A stretch of 64,000 nt of DNA from Fictibacillus barbaricus. Lineage in GTDB: Bacteria; Bacillota; Bacilli; Bacillales; Fictibacillaceae. Positions 1 to 9,002 of the stretch are shown piece by piece. The stretch covers positions 1,550,001-1,614,000 of the forward strand of contig NZ_BMCE01000001.1 of NCBI RefSeq assembly GCF_014635025.1, in the 5' to 3' direction. The first letter of the stretch is position 1; each line of letters begins with the position of its first letter. The notes under the pieces are model-generated. The model worked only from the letters and a program-made list of their open reading frames with translations. It had not been told where the DNA came from and did no database searches. Position numbers and translations under genes: made by a program.

Positions 1-512
1 TTCCTTCTATCGTGTTTGGATTACTGGGACTAACGATTTTTGTCCGTTTAGCTGGACTTGGTTCTAGTGTACTAGCTGGGGGACTAACGATGAGTCTATT
101 AATTCTTCCCGTCATTGTAGTTGCTTCCCAAGAAGCGATCAGAACTGTTCCAAGGGAAATTCGAGAAGCTTCATTTGGAATGGGTGCAACAAAGTGGCAA
201 ACGATTAGAAGAATTGTATTTCCTGCCGCACTGCCTGGTATCTTAACAGGGACCATCTTAGCTTTATCACGTGCAGTAGGAGAAACAGCTCCGTTATTAG
301 TACTTGGAGCATTGGCATATGTTGCGTTTGTGCCAGAAAATCTATTATCACAATTTACTGTGCTTCCGATACAGCTTTATAACTGGACCAGCAGACCGCA
401 AGAAGATTTCCATATGCTTGCTGCTAGTGGAATTATCATTCTTTTGATCATCTTGCTGATCATGAATTCAATCGCGGTATTGATCCGTAACAAATTTCAC
501 AAGCGTTTCTAA
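1..512 (+). CDS. pstA: Phosphate ABC transporter permease PstA (5' truncated)
   Basis: Inner-membrane permease subunit of the high-affinity Pst phosphate importer, pairing with PstC and energised by PstB. The reading frame is open at the window start, so only about 169 C-terminal residues are present; the GTG at 12 is internal. The EAA loop that docks the ATPase is visible (EAIRTVPREIREASFGMGAT, then PAALPGILTG), followed by the conserved SRAVGETAPL segment and a last membrane helix ending in a basic tail. The stop lies 24 bases before pstB, so it is cotranscribed with pstB and phoU. In Bacillus this operon is induced by phosphate starvation via PhoPR, but its promoter is outside the window. 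Confidence 0.95.
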   Translation, partial: PSIVFGLLGLTIFVRLAGLGSSVLAGGLTMSLLILPVIVVASQEAIRTVPREIREASFGMGATKWQTIRRIVFPAALPGILTGTILALSRAVGETAPLLVLGALAYVAFVPENLLSQFTVLPIQLYNWTSRPQEDFHMLAASGIIILLIILLIMNSIAVLIRNKFHKRF

Positions 513-536
513 CAGAGAGAAGGAGGACAATAAAAC

Positions 537-1346
537 ATGGATATTACAATTAATAAGCAAATGGTACAAAAGGATAAAAAAAATCAGGAGTTCACACCTG
601 TTTTTAATATAAATAACTTGAACCTTTGGTATGGTCAGGATCATGCCCTAAAGGATATTAAATTTGATATTCCAGAAAAACAGGTTACTGCCATTATCGG
701 ACCCTCTGGGTGCGGTAAATCAACATTTATCAAAACGTTAAACCGAATGGTTGAAATGGTTCCAATCGTTCGTATGTCCGGGGAAATTGTCTATAGAGAC
801 AAAAATATATTTGATCCAAAATACGGTGTTGAAGAACTTCGCACTCAGGTAGGTATGGTGTTTCAAAAGCCGAATCCATTTCCTAAATCCATATATGATA
901 ATGTAGCTTATGGACCACGTATTCATGGCATCAAGAACAAAAAAGTGTTAGATGAAGTGGTTGAAAAAAGCTTAAGAGGCGCAGCGATTTGGGATGAAGT
1001 CAAAGACCGTCTGAACGAGAATGCTTATGGTTTATCTGGTGGGCAACAGCAGCGTTTATGTATTGCAAGATGTCTTGCGATCGAACCAGATGTTATCCTC
1101 ATGGATGAACCAACATCAGCATTAGATCCTATTTCTACGTTAAAGGTTGAAGAGCTTGTTCAGGAATTAAAGAAGGATTACAGCATTGTTATCGTTACAC
1201 ATAACATGCAGCAAGCTGCACGTATCTCTGACCGTACTGCGTTTTTCCTAAATGGAGAAGTTGTTGAATACACAGATACAAGCACGTTGTTCTCTAACCC
1301 TTCTGATAAGCGCACGGAAGATTATATTACAGGACGATTTGGTTAA
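537..1346 (+). CDS. pstB: Phosphate ABC transporter ATP-binding protein PstB
   Basis: Cytoplasmic ATPase that powers phosphate import through PstA/PstC. The 269-residue product has all ABC motifs in order: Walker [10 protein letters not shown] (55-63), Q-loop [10 protein letters not shown], signature LSGGQQQR, Walker [13 protein letters not shown] and the switch histidine in VTHNM. Length is usual for PstB once a short N-terminal extension is allowed for. The ATG at 537 follows an AGGAGG ribosome site. It sits between pstA and phoU in the same operon. Only one pstB is present here, whereas B. subtilis carries two in tandem. Confidence 0.97.
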   Translation: MDITINKQMVQKDKKNQEFTPVFNINNLNLWYGQDHALKDIKFDIPEKQVTAIIGPSGCGKSTFIKTLNRMVEMVPIVRMSGEIVYRDKNIFDPKYGVEELRTQVGMVFQKPNPFPKSIYDNVAYGPRIHGIKNKKVLDEVVEKSLRGAAIWDEVKDRLNENAYGLSGGQQQRLCIARCLAIEPDVILMDEPTSALDPISTLKVEELVQELKKDYSIVIVTHNMQQAARISDRTAFFLNGEVVEYTDTSTLFSNPSDKRTEDYITGRFG

Positions 1347-1370
1347 TAAAAGGGAATAGGAGTGAGATAA

Positions 1371-2030
1371 ATGGTTGTTCGTGAAAATTTTCAGCTTCAA
1401 TTAGAAGAGATGAAACAGGCAATTGTTCAGATTTCTAAGCTTACTGAGGAAGCACTAGAGCTTTCTGTAGATGCGTTAAAGAATCAAGACCTGGATAAAG
1501 CTTTACAAATCATTGAAAATGATAACCGTATTAATGTATTAGAAGATGAAATTAACGATATGGCCATTCTTTTAATTGCAAAACAAGCACCTGTTGCTTC
1601 TGATTTGCGAAGAATTATTGCAGCGATTAAGATTTCATCTGATATTGAAAGAATGGCTGATTTTGCTGTGAACATTGCAAAGTCTACTATTCGAATCGGT
1701 AAGCAAGAACTTATTAAACCACTCGAAGAACTCCCTAATATGGCATACCATGCTATAAAAATGCTTACGACAGCAACAAAAGCCTATATTGATGAAGATG
1801 TTGCCCTGGCAAAAGAATTAGCAGATCTTGACGACTACGTCGATGAAACATATGGAAAGATTATTAAAGAACTTCTAGAACTTATGACTCAAAATCCTGA
1901 ACATCTTTCTCAGATCAGCCAGTTGCTGTTTGTATGCCGTTATATTGAGCGTACAGCTGACCATGCAACGAATATTGCAGAAAGCATTATCTTCTTAGTA
2001 AAAGGTAAAAGATACGGTTTGAATGATTAA
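1371..2030 (+). CDS. phoU: Phosphate signalling regulator PhoU
   Basis: Cytoplasmic all-helical regulator that, in the known family, dampens Pst uptake and links the transporter to the PhoR sensor kinase. The 219-residue product has two repeated three-helix PhoU domains, each with the E/DxxxD-type metal motifs (DLRRIIAAIKISSDIERMAD in the first, SQLLFVCRYIERTADHATN in the second). It begins 24 bases after pstB behind an AGGAG-type site and ends directly before a strong hairpin terminator, so it is the last gene of the pst operon. B. subtilis 168 lacks a phoU at this place, so this is a difference from that reference. Confidence 0.95.
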   Translation: MVVRENFQLQLEEMKQAIVQISKLTEEALELSVDALKNQDLDKALQIIENDNRINVLEDEINDMAILLIAKQAPVASDLRRIIAAIKISSDIERMADFAVNIAKSTIRIGKQELIKPLEELPNMAYHAIKMLTTATKAYIDEDVALAKELADLDDYVDETYGKIIKELLELMTQNPEHLSQISQLLFVCRYIERTADHATNIAESIIFLVKGKRYGLND

Positions 2031-2034
2031 AAAG

Positions 2035-2067
2035 AGAGCAAGCGCGATTTAGCGCTTGCTCTTTTTA
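2035..2067 (+). terminator. Intrinsic terminator after phoU
   Basis: Perfect 11-bp stem AGAGCAAGCGC / GCGCTTGCTCT with a 6-base loop followed by five T. The complementary strand also ends in an A/T-rich run, so it may serve the converging reverse-strand gene as well. Confidence 0.92.
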
Positions 2068-2075
2068 TGTATTCA

Positions 2076-2546
2076 TTATGAACTTGTAATTTCTTCGGCG
2101 ATTTCTTCAAAGCTCATCTTGCTGTTCACTTGGTGAGATTCTGCTCTAACTGCTCCTTCTAAGTTGTTCGAGCGTAAAAACTTCAAGAATTCACCGCTGT
2201 CCTTAATAATATTTCCTTTTTTTAAGAGGTCACAAACTTCACCAGTACTCATTCCTTGTGTGATCGTCAAAGTCATTTGAAATACTTTTTCTTCTTCCTT
2301 TTCTTTGACAGGTTCAGTTTTTGGTTTTTCTGTTGCTGTTGCTGGAACGGCTGCAGTTTGAGTTTTTAGTGTATTATACTCCTCTTTTGAAATTGCTAAT
2401 TCGCCTTTTTCAGAAAGATATTGTGATACCGATTCATCTGTTAAAACTGATTCGGTATCTGTATCTGCTGTATAATAAATACCAGCCAAAATACCAGTTG
2501 AAAGAATAATACCTGCTGAAAATCCGCGAAGGTTTTTGCTTGTCAT
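2076..2546 (-). CDS. Small membrane-anchored protein with an MltG/YceG-like N-domain
   Basis: Function unknown. About 156 residues: an N-terminal membrane anchor (GFSAGIILSTGILAGIYY), a Glu/Lys/Pro-rich linker, then a domain resembling the LysM-like substrate-positioning part of the endolytic transglycosylase MltG (ITQGMSTGEVCDLLKKGNII ... MSFEEIAEEI). The catalytic MltG domain is absent, so it probably is not itself a transglycosylase. I chose ATG 2546 because a GAGGGG site sits 7 bases ahead; a GTG at 2561 lacks one. It is the second gene of a two-gene reverse-strand unit with the small protein upstream, in the position of yqzC/yqzD of B. subtilis, but I cannot confirm orthology. Confidence 0.6.
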   Translation of the reverse strand: MTSKNLRGFSAGIILSTGILAGIYYTADTDTESVLTDESVSQYLSEKGELAISKEEYNTLKTQTAAVPATATEKPKTEPVKEKEEEKVFQMTLTITQGMSTGEVCDLLKKGNIIKDSGEFLKFLRSNNLEGAVRAESHQVNSKMSFEEIAEEITSS

Positions 2547-2565
2547 ACCCATACCCCTCACAAAT

Positions 2566-2757
2566 TTAGTTCTTATCGTTAATCATCATTTCGTCTTCAA
2601 GAACTTTTAACTTCTTTTTTATTTGGTAGATTTCTTTCATTAGTTGAATCGTGAAATTTTCTAGTTGTGTTTCCACTGAGTTTTCACGATTTTTACGAAA
2701 GGAAAGAATCAAAAGAATAACACCTACAAGTAACAATCCGAAAATAGCAAACTCCAT
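2566..2757 (-). CDS. Small membrane protein with a coiled-coil tail
   Basis: Unrecognised 63-residue protein. Residues 4-20 form one membrane helix (AIFGLLLVGVILLILSF), followed by a basic stop-transfer RKNR and a charged amphipathic stretch of Leu/Ile heptads likely to coil. A strong GGGGAGG site lies directly ahead of the ATG. The next gene on this strand starts about 20 bases downstream, so the two are probably translated from one mRNA. Role unknown; the pairing with an MltG-like anchored protein suggests something at the cell envelope, which is inference. Confidence 0.6.
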   Translation of the reverse strand: MEFAIFGLLLVGVILLILSFRKNRENSVETQLENFTIQLMKEIYQIKKKLKVLEDEMMINDKN

Positions 2758-3127
2758 AATATCCTCCCCAAAATAAAGCTATACACTTTACTTTTATAAC
2801 ATAGTATTCAGCTTGGGTATAGGTTTTTTCGCAAAAGTTTACACAAAATACTACATTTCGACTATTTTCTCCCTCGCCGTCAATTTCATAGGTGTGAGGT
2901 TTAAGGAAACAAGGGCGGTTTATGTCCTCTTTTGTCTATTTGACAGAATTATCTGACTAAGCAACCGGTTACAAAAACTTTACATTTACGGAAATCTTAA
3001 GCGGGATAAGGAAGCGTCATTTTTCGACTTTTTTGACACATTGTACATAAAAATATCCAATGATACGATTATTAAAAATATTAGGAATACAAACAAGTTT
3101 ACCAGAATAATTGATTAAGATGAGGTG
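2758..3127. promoter_or_regulatory. Divergent intergenic region with candidate promoter for the glucan operon
   Basis: A/T-rich 370-base gap between divergent genes. Towards the glucan operon there is TTGTAC (3041-3046), 17 bases, TACGAT (3064-3069); a TTGACA at 3033-3038 lies just upstream but without a well-spaced -10. No riboswitch, repeat or clear operator was seen, and no convincing promoter could be fixed for the reverse-strand pair. Confidence 0.4.
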
Positions 3128-3133
3128 ATGAAC

Positions 3134-3778
3134 TTGATCGAAGATATTGTGAAGCTAAAAGAAAAAGGCCTTACATTACAGGAGATCGCACAAAGAATGA
3201 ACATGTCTTTAGGAAAGGTTCAATACCGCTGGAATAAATACCGCCAGCAGCAAACACCATCTAAGCCTGAACTTACTCCTCCTCCTAAAGAGGTGCAACA
3301 GGATAAATGGTCGATGCCATATGAATATGCAGAAGCCAACGTATGCCTGATGCCTCGAACGCCTGATAGTTTGTACGTATATTGGAGCTTCTCTGAATCG
3401 ATAATGCAGATGGCTGAACAGCATTTTCGGACAGAATGGGGGGAACTTCCTGTTGTTCTTAAAATATATGATGTAACAGATATTCATTTCTATGGACATA
3501 ATGCCCACAGAACGTTTGAAATTGATCTCCCTCCAATGACAAATAATTGGTTTCTTCAATCATTAGAACCAGGCAGAACTTTCATTGCCGATATTGGAAC
3601 CCGTACTTTTGATGGAAGTTTCTTTACACTACTTCGATCTAATCCAGCTGAAACCAGTCCTGATCCGTATAGCAGTTTTCACGATGAAAAGATTGAGAGA
3701 TGGAAACATGAGGATGTTAAAGAGCCTGAGTGGCTTGAGAATTTTTCAACCTATTCCTACTATCAAAAAATCAGATAG
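3134..3778 (+). CDS. HTH-DUF4912 protein at head of alpha-glucan operon
   Basis: Cytoplasmic protein of about 214 residues. The N-terminus holds a helix-turn-helix-like segment (LTLQEIAQRMNMSLGKVQYR) and is followed by a Pro/Gln-rich linker and a DUF4912 domain (YVYWSFSE ... VVLKIYDVTD ... FIADIGTRTFDGSFFTLLRSN), a fold related to carbohydrate-binding or peptidoglycan-associated beta domains. Its place as first gene of a glucan operon, 11 bases before the GH57-GT4 gene, suggests a regulator or scaffold responding to glucan; that is inference. I favour TTG 3134 because GAGGTG lies 6 bases ahead; GTG 3125 or ATG 3128 overlap that site. Confidence 0.7.
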   Translation: MIEDIVKLKEKGLTLQEIAQRMNMSLGKVQYRWNKYRQQQTPSKPELTPPPKEVQQDKWSMPYEYAEANVCLMPRTPDSLYVYWSFSESIMQMAEQHFRTEWGELPVVLKIYDVTDIHFYGHNAHRTFEIDLPPMTNNWFLQSLEPGRTFIADIGTRTFDGSFFTLLRSNPAETSPDPYSSFHDEKIERWKHEDVKEPEWLENFSTYSYYQKIR

Positions 3779-3789
3779 GAGAGTAAACG

Positions 3790-6588
3790 ATGTCTAACGG
3801 GTATTTTTCATTAGTTTTGCACGCTCACCTTCCTTATGTGAGGCATAATGAAGCAAATCGTTTAGAGGAAAGATGGGTATTTGAGGCACTTACTGAGACA
3901 TATATCCCGTTATTATGGGTACTCGACGAACAGCCTGAATCCTTATCTTGGACCTTATCATTTTCCCCCCCATTACTTGAACTATTAAATGATCCTGTCA
4001 TTCAGAAGCGGTATTTAGAACATCTGGATCTTACGTTAAAACTCATTCAAAAAGAGAAAAAACATTCGGCTGAACCCGATGAGCAAACAGTTATCCAATT
4101 CTACGAAGAACGCTTCAAAAAAATCATGCAAACCTATCAAGAACATGATTGCCAGATAATTAAAGCATACAAAGGTTATATGGATCAAGGGAAGGTAGAC
4201 TGCATTACTTCATCTGCTACACATGCCTTCCTTCCATACATTCAAACAGAGCAAGCCTTAAGAGCCCAAATTATTTCAGGTGTTCAAACATTTGAAAAAT
4301 ATTTTGGTGAGAAGCCCACTGGATTTTGGCTTCCTGAATGTGCGTATTCACCTGGAGTAGATAAGATACTAGCTGAAGCTGGTATACGTTATACATTTGT
4401 GGATGAAGAAACCTTGCTTAGAAGTAAACCTGTACCGAGTAAAGGAATCGGAGCTCCTGTTTATTCACCCCATGGTGTGGCTTTATTTTCTAGAAATCAA
4501 TGTATTTCAGAGACCATCTGGAACTCTTCTGTTGGTTATCCAGGTGATTACGACTACCGGGAATTCTACCGTGATGTCGCATACGAACGAGACTTTGAAT
4601 ATATTAAGAGCTTTATCCATCCAGAAGGGATACGGATAGACACTGGCTTAAAGTATTGGCGCATTACTGGTGAAACTGAAAACAAAGATTGGTACAAAAG
4701 AGAGTGGGCTATTAATAAACTTCAGCTGCATTCTGACGATTTTAGTCATCGTATTAAAGAATATTTACATACCAATAAACAATCTTATCCACCTCAACTC
4801 GTAACTGCACCATTTGACGCAGAACTTTTCGGCCATTGGTGGTTTGAAGGACCAGAATTCTTACTTAAAACGATGGAAGTTTCACTAGAACAAAACATTA
4901 ACTGGATTACACCTCAAGAATTCTTACACAGACATTATCGAGATCTTGATACCGTTAGACCGTGTTTTTCAACATGGGGCAGAAATCAGACAGGTGAAGT
5001 ATGGCTGAATGAAAGTAATGCCTGGATGTATCGGCACCTGCACCATTGTGAAAGAAAATTAGTTCAGCTTGCGGCTCATCTTTCAAAAGCAAAAGGGAAT
5101 ATCATCGTGGAACGTTATGCAAACCAGATGGTAAGAGAATGGATGTTAGCTGCCAGTTCAGACTGGGCATTTATTGTTGAAGGGAACAGTGCAGCACAAT
5201 ATGCAAAAGAGCGGTTCCAACAGCATATTGAAAGATTCCATACACTAAATGAGTCGATATATAACGAGACCTATCACCCTGATGAGATTTCTGATTATGA
5301 AAATGAATATCCGTTTCTTATGACAGACCTGTGGCACTTTTTCCAAAATCCTCATGATCAGTATGTGGAATCCAATTATCAAACTAAAAAAGATCATAGG
5401 AAAAAAATATTGATGCTTTCATGGGAGTTTCCGCCAATGGTTGTTGGTGGTCTGGCAAGACACGTCTATGATCTGTCACGTAAATTAGTTGAACAAGGTT
5501 CTGAAGTATATGTTATTACTTCTTCTGTTGACGGATATCCCGAACATGAAGTGAACAATGGTGTTCATGTATACAGAGTTGCAGGCAAACAGCCAAATTT
5601 TGAATCTTTCTTCCATTGGACTGGGAGTTTGAATATCGCAATGGCAGAACATGCAATATCACTTGCTAAAAAATTTGATTTCGATTGCATCCATGCCCAT
5701 GATTGGCTTGTCTCAGTTTCGGCTCTAGCTATTAAGAAAGAACTTGGAATACCTTTATTAACGACTATTCATGCGACAGAACATGGCAGAAATAACGGTA
5801 TTACTTCTCCACTTCAATATGAAATAAATCAAAAAGAATGGGAACTCATGGATGGTTCTGATCGTCTGATCGTTTGCAGCAAATACATGAGAACGGAACT
5901 GATAAACGTTTTTCAAATACCAGAAGAAAAAATAACGATCCTCCCAAACGGAATTGACCCTGATCAGATTGCTTATCAATCCAATGTCACACTGCAACAT
6001 GATGAATATAACAATGATTTGCTGCTTTTTTCAGTAGGTAGGCTTGTAAAAGAAAAGGGGTTCCAGACGATAGTCGAGGCTGCAGAGATACTAAGGAAAA
6101 AGGGAACACGAGTGAAATTTGTTATCGCCGGAAAGGGCCCTTTATTCGAAGAGCTAAATGAAAAGGTTAGACAAAAAGGACTAGAACAATTCGTTCACCT
6201 CGCTGGATTCGTAAGTGACGAAGAAAGAAATGAATGGTTTGCTAAAGCAGATGCAGCTCTTTTCCCAAGTCATTATGAGCCATTTGGTATTGTCGCTTTA
6301 GAAGGAATGGCTGCCGGAAAGCTCACCATCGTCTCCGATACAGGCGGTTTAAGAGAGATTATTGATCATGAACAAACGGGTTTAAAAGTTTATCCAAACG
6401 ATCCAAACAGCATTGTATGGGCGGTTGAATATATACTTTCCAATCGAGAACGTTGTAAAGAGATTGCACAGAACGGAGAAAAAATAGCAAAAACAGTTTT
6501 TAGCTGGGATTCGATAGCAGAAAAAACAGCAGAACTATACGTGAATATTCATAAAAACAAAACATCAAAAGTGGGGGGAATCGTGTAA
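3790..6588 (+). CDS. Fusion: GH57 alpha-glucan branching enzyme + GT4 glycogen-synthase-like glycosyltransferase
   Basis: A 932-residue two-enzyme fusion. Residues ~1-525 are a GH57/DUF1957 module with the family's conserved regions: HAHLPYVRH near the start, GFWLPECAY with nucleophile Glu183, and APFDAELFGHWW with acid/base Asp343, as in 1,4-alpha-glucan branching enzymes of the archaeal type. Residues ~538-925 are a GT4 retaining glycosyltransferase: LSWEFPPMVVGGLARHV (glycine-rich donor loop), GRLVKEKG and HYEPFGIVALEGMA (the E-x7-E type motif). Together they would elongate and branch an alpha-1,4 glucan in the cytoplasm. The stop overlaps the next start by one base, implying translational coupling to the nucleotidyltransferase gene. 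The precise donor (ADP-, UDP- or GDP-sugar) cannot be read from the sequence. Confidence 0.88.
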   Translation: MSNGYFSLVLHAHLPYVRHNEANRLEERWVFEALTETYIPLLWVLDEQPESLSWTLSFSPPLLELLNDPVIQKRYLEHLDLTLKLIQKEKKHSAEPDEQTVIQFYEERFKKIMQTYQEHDCQIIKAYKGYMDQGKVDCITSSATHAFLPYIQTEQALRAQIISGVQTFEKYFGEKPTGFWLPECAYSPGVDKILAEAGIRYTFVDEETLLRSKPVPSKGIGAPVYSPHGVALFSRNQCISETIWNSSVGYPGDYDYREFYRDVAYERDFEYIKSFIHPEGIRIDTGLKYWRITGETENKDWYKREWAINKLQLHSDDFSHRIKEYLHTNKQSYPPQLVTAPFDAELFGHWWFEGPEFLLKTMEVSLEQNINWITPQEFLHRHYRDLDTVRPCFSTWGRNQTGEVWLNESNAWMYRHLHHCERKLVQLAAHLSKAKGNIIVERYANQMVREWMLAASSDWAFIVEGNSAAQYAKERFQQHIERFHTLNESIYNETYHPDEISDYENEYPFLMTDLWHFFQNPHDQYVESNYQTKKDHRKKILMLSWEFPPMVVGGLARHVYDLSRKLVEQGSEVYVITSSVDGYPEHEVNNGVHVYRVAGKQPNFESFFHWTGSLNIAMAEHAISLAKKFDFDCIHAHDWLVSVSALAIKKELGIPLLTTIHATEHGRNNGITSPLQYEINQKEWELMDGSDRLIVCSKYMRTELINVFQIPEEKITILPNGIDPDQIAYQSNVTLQHDEYNNDLLLFSVGRLVKEKGFQTIVEAAEILRKKGTRVKFVIAGKGPLFEELNEKVRQKGLEQFVHLAGFVSDEERNEWFAKADAALFPSHYEPFGIVALEGMAAGKLTIVSDTGGLREIIDHEQTGLKVYPNDPNSIVWAVEYILSNRERCKEIAQNGEKIAKTVFSWDSIAEKTAELYVNIHKNKTSKVGGIV

Positions 6589-8999
6589 TGAAGGGTGTAA
6601 TTATGGCAGGCGGAAAAGGGACACGCTTAAGACCTCTTACATGCAATATGCCAAAACCTATGGTACCAATGCTTCATAAACCTGTAATGGAATACGGGAT
6701 TGAGCTTTTAAAGAAATTTGGCATTACAGATATCGCTGTCACGGTCCATTATCTTCCGGATGCGATCAAAAATTATTTTGGTGACGGTCGAGCTTTTGGT
6801 GTAAACCTTCATTATTTTGTAGAAGATTCTCCATTAGGAACAGCAGGTTCCATTAAAAACGCAGAAGAATTTTTAGATGAACGTTTTATCGTTATCAGTG
6901 GAGATGCTCTAACCGACTTTGATCTTGCTAAAGGAATCCATTTTCATGAAGAAAAAGAATCATTGGCGACCATCTTTATGAAACAAGTAGATTCTCCCCT
7001 GGAATATGGCGTGATCATGACAAATCATGATGGAAAGATTATTCGTTTTCTTGAAAAGCCAAGCTGGAATGAAGTTTTCAGTGATACTGTAAACACAGGA
7101 ATTTATGTGTTAGAGCCGGAAGTATTCAATTATATAGAAAAAGATGTCCCGGTAGATTTTAGTAAGGACCTGTTTCCTTTATTAATGAAGGAAGATAAGA
7201 ATCTGTTTGGGTATCAAGCAGAAGGATATTGGTCTGATATTGGAAGTCTGCAGCAATATCGACAATCTCATTATGATATGCTCAATGGACTTGTTGATCT
7301 CCCGTTTGCTGGTAAAGAACATGAACCAGGTGTTTGGCTTGGTGATAACGTATTTATTGAAGAAGGGGCAAAGATTGAGGCGCCAGTAAGTATTGCAGAT
7401 GGGGCTGTTATCAGAAGAGGGGCTCACATTGGTAAGCTTTCTGTTGTGGGAAAAAACAGTGTTGTCAGCTCCGGCAGTTCTTTAAAGAAGACTGTGCTTT
7501 GGAATGATGTTTTCGTAGGCGATCAATGTGAATTAAGAGGAGCTACGATTGCAAATGGAACAAAGGTAGAAAAAGATGCTTCTGTCTTTGAACATGCGGT
7601 TGTCGGTAACCACTGCACGATCGGAAGGAATGCAACGCTTAAACCAGATGTTAAGATCTGGCCAGAGAAAGAAATTTTTGAAGAAGCACTCGTTCATACA
7701 TCGATTGTATGGGGCAAAAAAGCAACAAAGTCTTTATTTGGATCTAGAGGAGTCTCTGGGATCGCGAACGTGGAGATTACTCCAGATTACATCGCCCGCC
7801 TTGCTTCTGCCTATGGGGCTGTACTTCCATATGGGTCACAGATCTTAATTGCTAGTGATTCGCATGACTTTTCAGTTATGATCAAACAATCTTTTATCCA
7901 AGGTCTCCATTCATCAGGTGTTCATACACTTGATATAAGTCCGACTGTTGCTCCGGTTGTACGATTCTCAATCGAAGAAGAACGCTTGGAAGGCGGAGTT
8001 TATGTCAGATTCTCCAATCCTACTGGAGAAAAGCAGCTTATGATCGAATTTTATGACAATAAAGGCCTGCCGATTCATTCAGATTTAGAGAGAAAGATAG
8101 AAAATGCTTATTGGCAGGAAGATTACAGGCGTGCTTCGTTTGACCGCATCGGAAAAGGTGCTGTCCAAACAAATAAACATGAGGATTATATTTCTGCTCT
8201 TTTAGAAGAAATACAGGAAAAAAGAATTCAAGAAGCTAAGTTCCGTGTAGTCGTCAATTACAATCACCAGCCATATTTGAATTTTATTCCGACCCTTTAT
8301 AACCGTTTGGATTGTGAGATCTTAACAGCTCCTTATCAAACGAAACCAGAAGAGATGGCATCCTTTGTAAGAGTGACTAATGCTAATATCGGTGTTCTTA
8401 TAGGTGAGGCTGGAGAAACGTTGCGTCTTATTACAGAAACGGGCGAGGTGCTAGACGAAGAAACGATGCTTGCCCTTTATGTATTTACTGCATTTTCTCA
8501 AGGTAAACAAAAAGAGATGGCCATTCCGGTATACGGATCATCTGAACTGGACTCCATCGCAGAGCGTCTTAAAGGAAAGCTAATCCGTACAAAAGCCAAT
8601 CCAAGATCCATAATGGAAGTAGGAGAAGGGGTGCTCAATTACCAATACGATGCACAATATGCTTTTGTTCACATTCTGGAAATCATGGCCATTCAGCAGA
8701 TCAAACTTTCTGAACTCGTAAAAATGCTTCCTGATGTGCATATGTTAAGAGAATATGTACCTTGTCCAAAAGATAAGAAGGGGAGAGTTATGCGGAGATT
8801 GATGGAAGATATACGTGATAATAACGTGGAGCTGCTTGACGGCATCAAAGTCTTTCATCCCGAGGGTGGCTGGACGTTGATATTGCCAGATGTAGAACAG
8901 CCCGTATTTACTGTATATTCCCAGAACACAGACCCTGAACAAGCGAAACAAGCAGCATCTCAATATATAGAAAAAATCCAGTTATATCAGCGGGTGTAA
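6588..8999 (+). CDS. Sugar-1-phosphate nucleotidyltransferase fused to a degenerate phosphohexomutase domain
   Basis: An 803-residue protein in three parts. Residues 1-~235 are a nucleotidyltransferase (AGGKGTRLRPLT, KPMVPM, SGDALTDFD) making an NDP-sugar from a sugar-1-phosphate. Residues ~245-370 form a hexapeptide left-handed beta helix. Residues ~385-800 resemble phosphoglucomutase/phosphomannomutase, but the active-site loop TASHNP is reduced to FSNP (Ser476) and the metal loop DGDxDR is replaced by GEAGET (606-611), so mutase activity is doubtful. Homologues are usually annotated mannose-1-phosphate guanylyltransferase. In this operon it is the only candidate to supply the GT4 donor sugar, taking the place of GlgC; that is inference. 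It starts on the last base of the previous stop. Confidence 0.85.
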   Translation: MKGVIMAGGKGTRLRPLTCNMPKPMVPMLHKPVMEYGIELLKKFGITDIAVTVHYLPDAIKNYFGDGRAFGVNLHYFVEDSPLGTAGSIKNAEEFLDERFIVISGDALTDFDLAKGIHFHEEKESLATIFMKQVDSPLEYGVIMTNHDGKIIRFLEKPSWNEVFSDTVNTGIYVLEPEVFNYIEKDVPVDFSKDLFPLLMKEDKNLFGYQAEGYWSDIGSLQQYRQSHYDMLNGLVDLPFAGKEHEPGVWLGDNVFIEEGAKIEAPVSIADGAVIRRGAHIGKLSVVGKNSVVSSGSSLKKTVLWNDVFVGDQCELRGATIANGTKVEKDASVFEHAVVGNHCTIGRNATLKPDVKIWPEKEIFEEALVHTSIVWGKKATKSLFGSRGVSGIANVEITPDYIARLASAYGAVLPYGSQILIASDSHDFSVMIKQSFIQGLHSSGVHTLDISPTVAPVVRFSIEEERLEGGVYVRFSNPTGEKQLMIEFYDNKGLPIHSDLERKIENAYWQEDYRRASFDRIGKGAVQTNKHEDYISALLEEIQEKRIQEAKFRVVVNYNHQPYLNFIPTLYNRLDCEILTAPYQTKPEEMASFVRVTNANIGVLIGEAGETLRLITETGEVLDEETMLALYVFTAFSQGKQKEMAIPVYGSSELDSIAERLKGKLIRTKANPRSIMEVGEGVLNYQYDAQYAFVHILEIMAIQQIKLSELVKMLPDVHMLREYVPCPKDKKGRVMRRLMEDIRDNNVELLDGIKVFHPEGGWTLILPDVEQPVFTVYSQNTDPEQAKQAASQYIEKIQLYQRV

Positions 9000-9002
9000 A
9001 GT

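Noticed and set aside
2941-3000. Pho box or sigma-B promoter in the 2.76-3.12 kb gap
   Set aside because: Only single TTTACA-like or GTTTAA elements without the required second element at correct spacing.
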